Below the pieces are notes generated by a model. That model made no database searches and was not told where the DNA came from. It saw only the letters and a program-made list of their open reading frames with translations. Source: Hsuehochloa calcarea (taxonomy: Eukaryota > Streptophyta > Magnoliopsida > Poales > Poaceae). Taken from it: a stretch of 64,000 nt of DNA. This document shows positions 10,743-21,250 of this stretch, in pieces; the first letter of the stretch is position 1, and each line of letters begins with the position of its first letter. The stretch lies in the NCBI GenBank assembly GCA_036346395.1, contig CM070604.1, positions 47,457,662 to 47,521,661 on the forward strand. The letters run 5' to 3'. The translations under genes and the position numbers were made by a program.

Positions 10743-11262
10743 TGTTAGATCGGATGCTGACAGCATGTCTAAGTCCTTCGAGCCACATGTTTAAATAGGT
10801 TAAACACAACTAAGCTTACGAGTTACCGTATGTAACTCTATAGCAATAGCTTTATAAGTGATATTAGGCCTTCTCCCTCAAAAGACTAGTTTGATGGGTG
10901 AGATCTATCTCCTCGTACTTATAAGTTGCGTTTTTCTTTCTCACAACTAATGTAGGATTATTCCCAACATACTCCCCCTCACACATCGGCTGTCTACTTT
11001 CGCAACCATGAAGTCTAACGAGATGTTAGACACCTGGACTCTGATATCAATTGTTAGATCGGACCACCGTATGTCTAGGTCTAACCGAATTTACTTCCCA
11101 GGTCACAGATCCAAACGGGCTGAACACAACTAAGCTAATGGGCTGTCGCATACAAGTCCTATAGCAACAATTTTATAAGTGGTATTGAATATTCTACTCC
11201 TAAAAAACTAATCTGATGATTAAGATCTTCCTCTCACAACCAATGTGAAACTATTCGCAACG
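10743..11262 (-). mobile_element. TRIM (miniature LTR retrotransposon)
   Basis: Two LTRs (10,743-10,969 and 11,052-11,262, about 227 and 211 bp) flank an 82-bp interior with no coding capacity. On the minus strand the LTRs run TGTTGGGAATA...TCTAACA. A PBS (TGATATCAGAGT, close to the initiator-Met tRNA type TGGTATCAGAGC) lies next to the right LTR, and a PPT (GAGGGGGAG) next to the left one. Flanks are tataa / tacaa, a 5-bp target duplication with one mismatch. The corresponding place in copy B (58,532-58,536) reads ctagTACAAgagc with no insert, the exact empty site. Non-autonomous; it needs enzymes of another element. Confidence 0.93.
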
Positions 11263-11492
11263 TACAAAAGCAGATCACGTTGCTCCATATGGCCGTACGT
11301 ACCATGCACCTGCGCGCTTCACCTGGTATCAGTAAGAACAACGCAAATACCAGGAAGAATCGAAGAACGGGTGGTACCGTGGAAGCAAAACACAAGTATA
11401 TCGTGCATAATGTATATCAGGCAAACAGCAATACAGTACGAAAGCCAACTACGTGGCCACCCAGAATCCGGACAACAGCTAGCGGTTCCAGC

Positions 11493-11530
11493 CCCATCCC
11501 CATCTCCATCTCCATCTCCATCTCCATCCC
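11493..11530. repeat. (CCATCT)n microsatellite
   Basis: About six units of ccatct/ccatcc. Copy B at about 58,728 has only one or two units, so the repeat expanded in copy A (or contracted in B) after the duplication. Confidence 0.9.
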
Positions 11531-11600
11531 ATCGCTTTACAGTGATTGCTACTGCTGCACGGTCGATCTTCAAAAGTTGAAGGAAAAAAAAATACTTGTG

Positions 11601-11929
11601 TGTAATACTCCTATATTTGTAACTTGTAACAGTAACCTTGCTTTTGTAGTCTTGTTTTGTCCTGAGACATTCCCCCAGGCCAATTGGATATATCTACACG
11701 ACAGCCGAGATTCATTAAGGCATCATGCCATTATAATGCTAAGGCAGAGGATTTGTTTCCTCTGTCAGCAACTGATTAAGGTAGCTAGCTAGGTAGCGCA
11801 TGCCGTACTCACTAAGCAAAGATATGCTAGTCGTTCTGTGGTTGAAATCTAACGCAAGGGAGCTAGCACCCCTCCTGTTGATGATTCTGATGTGCATCTA
11901 TTTCAGTCTCTTTTCAGTGGATGGATTTT
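11601..11929. other. Short unassigned stretch
   Basis: No coding or repeat signal I can support; it is the target DNA of the element-2 insertion. Confidence 0.5.
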
Positions 11930-11934
11930 GACCT

Positions 11935-13559
11935 TGAAGGACCGAAATGGCAACAGAGGGGGGGGTGAATGGTGCAATAAAAATTAAGAACTCCCCTTTA
12001 CTGTATTTAAAGCAAATCTACAAAGCCCTCTGGATCTCTTAAGAAGAGTGAAGCAAAATCAGAGAATCAAAATAAACTTTAGACTGCATTACGCGTAAAT
12101 CGGAAGGTCCGATTCTACCCGTGATAGTTCCGCACTCCGGTAGTTCGGGATCATGCGGAAGTTCCGCTGCGATAATTCGCATAAGTGGACAATCGGAAGT
12201 TCCGATTGTCCCGACCAAGAACAAGGCGCCGGGTTTTCCCAAAATCCAAAGTGCTCAATCTTGAATGCTCTTCTCTGGTCAAGTTTCACAGACATCATCC
12301 TAAGCAACATCTTGACCTCATGGAGAAGAATCGCAAACAAAGATTTAACAAACAACCCAAAATCGGATTTCTTGAAGAAGGGCAAGAAAGACCAAAACCC
12401 GAAATAGACACGATTCTCGATTCCTAGTTCATGAAACTTTGAGGATACATTAGCAATATCAAAGCGAATCTAGATATCAAGTTTCATGCTATTTCATAAG
12501 ACGAATCAAAAGATATGCCAAAACCCTAAATATTTAACATGAGAGCAGAGAGAAGAAGAGGACATAAACAAGTAATCAAAACTCAGAGTTTCATTGATAG
12601 ATATCAAATGTTTACAGATGGAAACACAGAGGAAAGATTACATAAGATTTCAGATCACACTCTCCCTCTCAACAAGCTCTCAAAAAGCAAAACAAATCTT
12701 TTCTAGAGCTAACCTAATTTTCTCTCAAAAGTCTAACCCTAACCCTGTGGTTCTCCCTATTTATAGCCTTGGCTAATGGGCCTCCAACCCATTAAGCCCG
12801 CTACACCCGAACGGAACCGCCTCCACTTTTGCCACTTTGCGAAAAGACCCTTTCGCCCCTTGCGCACCTTCTGGAAGCCTCCGTACACCTTGTTGTGCAC
12901 GACTCGCAACCGCTTCAAGATTCACGCCGTCTTCGACACATCCCGACCGTTCTGACCTCAACGCCTCCTGCGCCTAGTCCGGTCCACGTGTCTCGCCACG
13001 ACTCCATCTTGATGCCTGCGCAACAACACAGACAAAAACACATCACATAGCATTGCACAATATCATAGCATCAATATTTGTATAAGACTCAAACTCATAC
13101 AAAATCAAAATCACAATTTAACCTTCTACGCAGATTCGGACACAATCGGAAGTTCGCGCTTACCACAGCGGAAGTTCCGATTTCCGGAACATCCGCACTT
13201 GTCGAATTATCGGAAGTTCGTGCTTACCACTGCGGAACTTCCGATCTTCGGAACATCCGCACGCCCAAAAATTCTATTTCGATTTTCGTCTCGGAGGAAT
13301 CTCAATACCGGTATTATCGGACACTCCGCTACCCCATGTGCGGAAGTTCCGATTCTCTTCACCAAAACCAAAACCTGTAAATCGGAAGTTCCTTTTTCCA
13401 ACACCGTAGTTCGATTAATCGAACTTCCGCTCCATACACGGTAGTTCCGATTTCCTGACTCAACCAGAAAAGTCCAAACCAAAACCTCAACTCTCAATCT
13501 AATCAACACACTTGTCAAATACTCATCACTCAGTGGAGGACCTCTCACATGGTCTCTCA
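11935..13559 (-). repeat. 3' LTR of element 2 (left copy)
   Basis: TG...CA ends in window orientation (TGAAGGACC...GTCTCTCA). Very similar to the right LTR; the differences are mostly one-base insertions or deletions in short homopolymers. CGGAAGTTCCG-type motifs lie around 12,100-12,210 and 13,145-13,450; several are one base short here (CGGAAGTTCG at 13,147 and 13,211). Confidence 0.95.
12757..12766 (-). promoter_or_regulatory. TATA box in left LTR of element 2
   Basis: CTATTTATAG, i.e. TATAAATAG on the minus strand, in the expected U3/R zone; the right LTR has the same sequence. Confidence 0.55.
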
Positions 13560-13570
13560 ATCTCCCCTTG
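13560..13570 (-). other. Polypurine tract of element 2
   Basis: Reads CAAGGGGAGAT on the minus strand, directly abutting the left LTR. A second purine run (TTGCCAAAGGGGGAGAA on the minus strand) lies near 13,770; several PPT-like runs are usual in Sireviruses. Confidence 0.8.
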
Positions 13571-15254
13571 ATGAGTATATTGACAATTACCAAAAGCATA
13601 AGATGAGTTTGAGATTACAACAACCAAGGTCTAAACAGAGTAATTAAGCTCAAGACCAATGTTGACAAAAGCGAAAAGACTTGAGATGAGATGAAAGAGC
13701 AATTTTCACAAAACTCATTTGCACAAAAACTCAAGGCTTTTCTTCAGAAGGCTTTTTCTCACAAATATTCTCCCCCTTTGGCAATAAAATCATCAATATG
13801 TAGAAAAGGGAGGAAAAGACTATATGATGTTCATTTTAAGCATTAGGAGCCATGTAGATTATCCAAAATGACTATTAGAGTATTACACCAAGCCATAACA
13901 CAGAAGAATGCTATCAAGATCATGACAATCGATGTATAGAAGAGCTAAGACAGAAGGTCCATAATTTGATTAATGATCCAGTTCTTTAGCAGGTCAAATA
14001 AGTCAAGATTGAAATCTAGCTAAAGATATCCAAGGATGATGCAAGCCATGTCAAATAATCTAAGTTGAACCAAGAAGACTCATACTGAACATTTTAGAGT
14101 GCTACCAGTTGAAGAAGGACTCATTTTATCCAGGACTTGGTCTCTTTAGAGATAAGCAATTTTAGCACATTTTTCTTTTTCTGAAGACTTTTTATTTTAA
14201 GGCTCTTTAAGGTTTTATCTCAGTAAAGTAAGCTCTGGACTAGGTGCCATCCACAACTGCCTCCTGAGCTTCAACCATTTTTTTTTTAGCCATGTGCTAG
14301 ATCCCAAGCCTTATGCGACCACTCCAAGCAATGACTTAAGGAGGTGATCTTAGGTCATCAAGGCTCCCCACGAGTTCATGCCTAGTGCAATGGCAAGCCG
14401 TCTCATGAGAAAGATTTGGTGAGATCGGTTTTTCGCACAAAAGAGATCATTTTTGCTTTTGAGGTTTTTAGACCGGTGATTAGAGATAAGTCATGTTTCT
14501 TAACAAACCGACATAGCTTACTCAAAAGTTCAAAAGAGATTCAGACTCAACTCACCTACTTGACATGGCGAAAATCATAAAAGGATAGTTTTAACTGGAC
14601 TAGTCTCAAGAGCTATCATGACAAGATTTTAATTCAAGTTTAGCATTTTAAACACCTTAGCATGGCAAAGACTAAACTACACAAAAAGTCATGATAGATC
14701 TAGCGGTTTAGCATAAATCATGGCAAGATGTAAAAAGTGAAAACATATCATAAGGGATAATAAACAAGGCTCCATTTGATTATCATGCAATGCTTGATGA
14801 AAAGTACAAAAATCCGATTCCCTTGAATGAGATGCATCTTTTAATTGAGTTGAGTTATGACACAATTAAGAATATGGAATAACCAAGAAAAACTCCCCAA
14901 CCAAAGGAACAAAAGCGAGAATCGATAAGTAAACCGAGAAAAGGCATCCTTTAAAGCATAGAAAAGATATAGAAAACTATCGCTCGCACAGGACTCTTAT
15001 CTACCCCATATGATTCTAGGACTATTAGTGATCTACACAAACACTAAGGAGCAAACACTGTCCCTGTCTACCCAAGGGTGGCCCGACCCCTGCTAGAACC
15101 TATAAGAAGTGAGTAAGCTCTACTTAGAGAGGGAAGAGACAGCTAATAAGCAGCATCCTAGAAGCACAAGACAAGAAGTGGCAGTCAAAGCAATGTGGCA
15201 AGAGAAACGCTCTAACCTATGCTGGAAGGACAAAGCTCCCCCTCACAGCAGTCC
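13571..15254 (-). other. Non-coding 3' tail of element 2
   Basis: About 1.7 kb between RNase H and the PPT without any coherent ORF on either strand. In element 1 this place holds the third ORF; here I see no trace of it, so it was lost or never present. AT-rich with many imperfect short repeats. Confidence 0.6.
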
Positions 15255-16832
15255 TTAAGGACAAACCACCCCAAGCTCTCCCCGCAGAGCTGAAAACCGA
15301 GAGCTGTCCAGAGGCTTAGTGAAGATATCTGCCAACTGGTGCTCACTCTCCACAAACTGGAGCACAATGTCACCCTTCTCTACATGATCTCGAAGAAAGT
15401 GATATCTGATATCTATATGCTTGGTCCGAGAATGTTGCACTGGGTTCTTGGCAATGCAAATCGCAGACGTGTTATCACAGAAGAGTGGAACGCAGTCGAT
15501 AGATAGCCCGAAATCCTGCAGGGTCGAGACCATCAAAGCACTTGACTACGACAGCTGGCTGCGACAACGTGCTCGGCCTCTGCGGTGGATCACGCAACAC
15601 CGGATTGCTTCCTCGGCGACCGAGAGGCGAGAGAAGTGCCAATGAATTGGCAAGTGCGGAAGTGCTCTTCCTATCTATCCTCTGACCAAATAAATCGCAT
15701 CGGAGAAGGCTCTAAGAGATAGACAAGAAGAGGAAGAGTACGGATACCATAGTCAATAGTAGCTCGAAGGTACCGAAGATGCGCTTCACCGCTGACGGTG
15801 AGATCTGCGAGGAGAAGCCTGAAACCGAGCACAAAGACACACAGAGAAGTGTATGTCTGGTCTCGAGGCTGTGAGGTACAAGAGAGAGCCAATCATGCTC
15901 CTAAAATCCTTTTGGTCAACAGGTTCGCCGTCTTCATCTGGATCCAGAGCAGCTGTAGATGCCATTGGGGTTGATACTGGCTTTCCATCATTCATGTCGA
16001 ACGCTTCAGAGGTCTCGAGTGTATTTGCCTTGATGAAGAAAGGTACCCTCTCGAGTCTGTTTGATTTGGAAGCCAAGGAAGAAACTCAACTCGCCCATCA
16101 TGCTCATTTCAAACTCCGAGCTCATGACATCGGAAAACTGGGAAACGAGAGCATGCGAGGAGCCGCCAAAGATAATGTCATCCACGTAGATCTGGACGAG
16201 CAGAAGATCGGTGCCTCGACGGCGATGAACAAGGTTTTGTCAATTTTACCCATCTCAAAACCATGGCTCGTGAGATAGGACTTAAGCCTTTCATACCAAG
16301 CTCGGGAGCTGCTTGAGTCCATACAAAGCTTTGGAAAGCTTTGTAGACATGGTTAGGATATTGGAGGTTCTCGAAACCGGAGGTCAGTCGACATAGACTT
16401 CTTCCTCAATAAGGCCATTGAGGAAGGCACTCTTGACATCCATCTGGTAAAGCTTGAAACCCTTAGAAGTCGCAAAGGCAAGCGAGATTCTAATGGCTTC
16501 AAGTCTAGCTACGAGGGCAAAGGTCTCTTGAAATCTAGACCCTCAACTTGAGAGTACCCACGAGCTACCAGTCTAGCCTTGTTTGAATGACTAACCCATC
16601 TTCACTTTGCTTGTTCTTGAACACCCATTTGGTCCCAATGATATTGTGACCTTGAGGGGCTCAACAAGGACCGGACCTTGTTCCTTTCAAAGTTTTCCAA
16701 TTCCTCGTGCATGGCGTTAGTCCATGACTCATCGAAAAGAGCATGACAAACGTCTTTGGGCTCAAACGAGGCAACAAAGGCGAGAATGGAGACAGAATAG
16801 AGACATGCGCTTTTGAGCAGTGACTCGCTCAA
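15255..16832 (-). pseudogene. pol: RT and RNase H of element 2 (fragmented)
   Basis: Four open pieces in different frames, read right to left. 16,832-16,602: ESWTNAMHEELENFERNKV, the start of the RT region. 16,322-16,122: SRAWYERLKSYLTSHGFEMGKIDKTLF, before the YVDD site; the YVDD region itself is frame-disrupted. 16,076-15,786: DGKPVSTPMAS...FRSMIGSLLYLTASRPD. 15,536-15,255: RNase H with CDNTSAICIAKNPVQHSRTKH and QLADIFTKPLD, ending in the pol stop. The order and motifs match element 1, but at least six indels separate the pieces. Confidence 0.9.
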
Positions 16833-17371
16833 AGAGATCTCAATTATCTGCTCTGAAGGATGGTCCTTTTGAATGTGTCTTGGAGGTCGAGGTGAGATGA
16901 AGAAGTGGCCTCTACCTCATTAGCGAGACGAGATAGGGACAGAGCCACTAGCTTGAAAGAAGCGAAGGTAAGGGCGATCTCCTCGAGTGCGGTGGAAGAG
17001 GGCACCTCAAGAGGAAGAGAAGGAACTGGATCGGGTAAACAACCCTCATCTCCATCCTCCTCATCGTCCACAAAGATGGACTCGGTGCTCTAAGGAACAC
17101 GAGATATCGGGGCCTAGTCCTGGGATGGCCTCATCGAAGGTCACCTCCTGAGTTTCTAACAATTTACTAGATTCGCAGCCTGGACTCTATAGGCACGAGA
17201 AGAAGTCGAGTAACCCGAAAGATCCCATCACAAGATCGTGACTCGAACTTATCTAGGTTCCCGGACTTGAAATAAAACACTTGCAACCAAACACACGAAA
17301 ATGCGAGACCATTGGGTTTTCGCCCATATCTCAACTCATAAGAAGTGCGATGCAAGAGTGCCCAAGAAAAC

Positions 17372-17989
17372 TCATAGAAACATGACAAGCGAGAGCAATT
17401 CCTCATTAAAACTTCCTAGGTGTAGAGTACTCATCAAGCATCGTCCGGCCATCTCGACCAAGGTGCGGTTCTTCCTCTCCACAACGCCATTTTTTGAGGG
17501 CGTATGGAGCGAGAACGGTGCTCTACACTGTCTCACCACAAAACTCTCAAAGTAGGAATTCTTGAACTCGGTGCCATTATCGGTCGAATTGCTCGTAATG
17601 CACAGGGAGCTCAACAAAGCCTACTAAAAGACCACGAAAAGAGTAAACGTCTCATCCTTGAGGCTAAGAAGAACACCCAAGAATACCTCGAGAAGTCATC
17701 GACCACGACAAGTACGTACCACTTCCCTCCTCTCGATCGCACTCTAGCCGGGTCCTCATCGTGTCCATATGGGCGATTGACACAGTGCATCTGTCATAGT
17801 CATCAGAATCGGAGGATGTGAAGCGGCAACCATTTTGCCGTCTTGCGGCAAGGAGCACAAACAAGATCCTTGATCATTTTGAGTTTGGCAAACCACGAAT
17901 GAGATCGTGGCCACTAACTCGGGTCGATGATCAAATCCTATATGACCAAGTCTCCTATGCGAGAAAGACAAATCACGGGATTGAAGCAA
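17372..17989 (-). pseudogene. pol: GAG-pre-integrase and integrase of element 2 (fragmented)
   Basis: 17,989-17,756 keeps the start of the HHCC finger (SFSHRRLGHIGFDH) and a damaged continuation of the finger. 17,617-17,372 keeps DNGTEFKNSYFESF...NGVVERKNRTLVEMA, with the second Asp and the Glu of the D,D-35-E core. The first Asp region between them is broken. Part of the same minus-strand pol as the RT pieces to the left. Confidence 0.88.
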
Positions 17990-18201
17990 TTAAACATCGG
18001 AGAGGATCACGGAAGATCGGAAAAATCAGCACGAAAAATCCTCCCATAACGAGAAATCCATAAACTAGACTACCCAAGAATCAAGAATTTTGCAATTGTT
18101 TTCTTAAAGCTCACCTCGAAACCGTCATCGGTGGTGAGAGACTGAAAGCGATTATCTGCAGCTTACTTACTAAGGCAACATCTTTTAAAATAAAAGAATC
18201 A

Positions 18202-18969
18202 TTAATGCTCACAAGTACCTTTAGCGATGGCGCCCAAATGAAGCATCTCGAAGGTGATCGTCTCATCACACGGAGCGCGGGCTAGAGAAGAAAACCAACG
18301 AGACTCACGGTCATATGACGTGAACAACCGGAGTCTACAATCCAGACCTTTCCTTCGGCCCGGCGACCACGAGTCAAGCAGAGTAAAGTCTCGATCTTGG
18401 GGTGAATCGTGATTTTTGGCACCCAATCTTGAGTAACTCGGCGAGCAGATGAAGTAGTCAAGCAAGATGACCTCTATCTACCCTCGCTCTCTGTCACTCA
18501 ACAAGTCAAAAGATCTCAGCCTGTTGCTAGATCCGACTGCTATGGAAGAGCGAGTCGAAGTGCCAGTAACATGCTGATCTCGCCGCGGGTAGCTATCTCG
18601 AAAGGAAAAATGAGATCTACCCTCAGGACGGCGGAAGTTATGACCAAAGGGAGCATGAGGACGAAACTCAGAAAACTCAGAAAAACCAAGTCCTCGATGC
18701 TGCCCAAAATCATCAGATGGAACAAACTTAGACCTCGTGTTGGTCTTAGGTGCACTCAAGATCTGGGGCTGACCTTGAATGTACCTAAGAGACTCAACAT
18801 GGTCTCTACGCGCGATCTTGGCGCGCCTGAAGCAATGATCAACTAAATGTCCATCTTTCTGACAGAAGGTGCAATGATACTTCGCCTTACGAGGCGAAGG
18901 CTGCGGTGGGATCACCTTGTCGTCGAAATCCTTTGAACAAAACCCGCGATTTAAAATTGACTTTCTCAT
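18202..18969 (-). pseudogene. Second zinc knuckle and protease of element 2
   Basis: The open piece 18,969-18,478 contains YHCTFCQKDGHLVDHCF, a CX2CX4HX4C knuckle, followed by a Ser/Arg/Gly-rich linker. About 150 bp further on the minus strand a frame near 18,350-18,300 reads VWIVDSGCSRHMT, the aspartic protease core with DSG, followed at once by a frame break. This is the same gag-end to protease order as in element 1. Confidence 0.85.
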
Positions 18970-19139
18970 CCCGGCTTAGTTTTGATCACACACAGTGCTA
19001 TGGTTTTGAGCACGACGGTGGATGCTTCCTCATATCCTCACGGATATCATATCCTAGACCACGATTAAATCGCAAATTTTAGATTTGTCTAGAATGAGAT
19101 TGAGCTTCTTCTTGCCTCCTACAAACCTCTCGAGAGTGT

Positions 19140-21202
19140 TCATAAGATCGACACTCCAGAAAGAGAGAGGTGCAAGAAGAGCGGGGAAGAAGGGACAGCG
19201 AAGGTAAGGGAGCGAAGAAGAACCACCAATGAGGAAAGATTGGCTTGTGCACGCACGGCCGACTTTGAGGGCAGTCCTCTTGCTAGCGATTGGTTCACGT
19301 TACTAGGCGTCTCTACCAAACCCTTAGACTTCTTCCCAAAGACACACAATACAAGCGGATGATTGTGTCTCTAGAAGGTCCTTAGTTAGCTTCACACATT
19401 TTTCATCCAATGCAACCAAATCACATTTTAGTTTATTACAATGATTGCAAGGTGAGCTAACAAGGTCCTTAGAAGCATCTTGAGCCAATTTGTTATTGTG
19501 ATCAATCATTTCTTGAAGCTGCTTAGATCTGATTCTAGTTCAAATTAACTTAGGACAGTTTAAACAAGAAACAACGAGGCTCTAGTAGCGCGACTTGAAA
19601 TTGACAATTTTGTGATCCGCCTGCTTTAGGTTCATCTTGAGATTATTACAATTTTCACAAGTTTGAGTGATCAAGCAAAGATGGTATAAAGACCTCTAAG
19701 CGAATTGTCCTTAACCTCACATGAGGTGCAAGCGGTAGCCTCAACAAAGAGTGGATGAAGGAGGTGCTATCCTAGTCATCTCTAATTCAGCAAGAAGGCT
19801 AATGTTCTCTACCTTAATCATGTCAAGTTCAGGAGGACACACTATCATGTAAGGTCCTTAGTTTTCCATATCATCAATCAAAGCACAAACATGTGTCACA
19901 TTCATCACGGGAGAGCGGATGTAAGTAAAGTGAGCTCCGTGATAGTCTAGCTACTTCCTTCTCCAACCCAACACACTTAGTCCTAGACTTAGCATGGAAT
20001 CTACCTAGCTTAAGAAAAGCATCATTAAGCTGGTCATAAGTGGGACTAACCTCGTCGAGTCGGATCTGACTCATTGTCGCTCGATTCGCCCCGAGGGCCA
20101 TGAAGCACATGCCGAGAGAGTTGCCGTCGTCCTTGGGATCATGATCGTCCTTCCCATCATCGTCCTCCACCCCTCCACCTCGCTGGTGTCCGGCTCGTCG
20201 AGGCGGTGAGGACGCGATGGAGCAACTTCTTAGCCTTCCCAAAGTTGCGGAACTTCTTCTTGCCTTGGTCAGTCTTTGAGGGCTTCGTGTTGCGGTTCTT
20301 GTCGATGTAGTCGTTCTTGCTTGGACCGCCATAGTCACCTTTGCCCTTCCCAAGCTTGGGACGGTTTGCTCGGATGTGGTTGGGGCCACCACACTCAAAC
20401 AAATCACAGGACCTCCTCTCTTACCATCCCTCCTCCTCTTGTAAGCATGGGAAAACTTCCGAGCTAGGAGGGCTAGCTATTCATCCTCAAGGCGCTCTAG
20501 CGATCATCGGTTATGTCACGAGAGCGACTAGGGAGAACCCACGTGTCGACTCGAAAGAAGATCGAGAGTGGGATCGGTGACTAAAGCCATCGATGTGACT
20601 TCGACCTTGAGAGACAATGTCAATCTCGTGAGTCTTGAGACGCGAGTAAAGCGCATCAAGAGTCGAGTCGAGAGGTCCGTGCTATCTTTGATGGTAGTCA
20701 CTTTCATCTCCCAAACACGAAGATCAAGTGCGAAAGCATCTGTCGGCGTTATCCGAGTCGGGGTATGTAAGACCGACCGCTCGGAGGTTGCTCAAGATTT
20801 TGTGAAAGCGAAAAGCACTCGTCTAAAGATTCACCAACAAGCATTTCAAATTCTTGTACTCACGCTTGAACTGGTCTTGTCGAACCGTCTTAATCGAGTG
20901 GTGCCCTCATGGTATGCATCGAGGTCACCCGGATGTCGTAGCGAAATCAAATGAGAATACGATCAAACTCATACGCTTAAACCACGAATGATTATGTTCC
21001 TTGCCTTAGCATTTGCCTCAACATCGACCATGTTTCCGGCATTGATGTTCTCATCGGCGAGAACGACAAATCTAACCTTCACCTTTCTCCGGATGGCATA
21101 CCCACGAGCACGGATGTAAGTTTCCATTCGGCTCTTCGGAAGGGTAATCCGACCATCAAAAGCGGAGGCTTGGTGGAATACTTGTCCGTTGCCATGGCTC
21201 AA
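19140..21202 (-). pseudogene. gag: gag of element 2 (fragmented)
   Basis: The N-terminal piece (21,202-20,969) has FDGRITLPKSRMETYIRARGY and GNMVDVEANAKARNIIIRGLS, typical copia gag text. Around 20,950-20,570 the continuing capsid region is visible only in short frames. The knuckle near 20,400 reads MFECGGPNHIRANRPKLGKG: the fourth ligand is Arg, not Cys. A Lys-rich tail, an acidic segment and a Cys/Leu-rich segment (SSPCNHCNKLKCDLVALDEK near 19,450) follow. About ten frame changes; not translatable as one protein. Confidence 0.85.
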
Positions 21203-21237
21203 CCGACCGGTTAAGATCTATCAAGAAGAGCTAACAA

Positions 21238-21248
21238 GCTCGATACCA
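21238..21248 (-). other. Primer binding site of element 2
   Basis: Minus-strand TGGTATCGAGC, two bases inside the right LTR. It matches the plant initiator-Met tRNA type PBS TGGTATCAGAGC with one base (A) missing. Confidence 0.85.
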
Positions 21249-21250
21249 AT

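Larger units (their letters stand above)
9274..11600. repeat. Duplicated block, copy A (partner at 57,043-58,800)
   Basis: Collinear with 57,043-58,800 from 'atacttttgnCCTACAACCA' through the Ulp1-like gene fragment, the CACTA end and about 1.1 kb beyond it (actctagcta-, ctacaccgac-, gcgcgcttcacctgg- blocks). Copy A additionally holds a 520-bp TRIM. The shared DNA continues past the transposon end, so this is a block duplication and not two independent insertions of one element. Confidence 0.9.

Noticed and set aside
12730..12746. Telomere-like ctaaccctaaccct
   Set aside because: Plants use CCCTAAA units; this is a two-unit coincidence in an LTR and occurs likewise in the second LTR.
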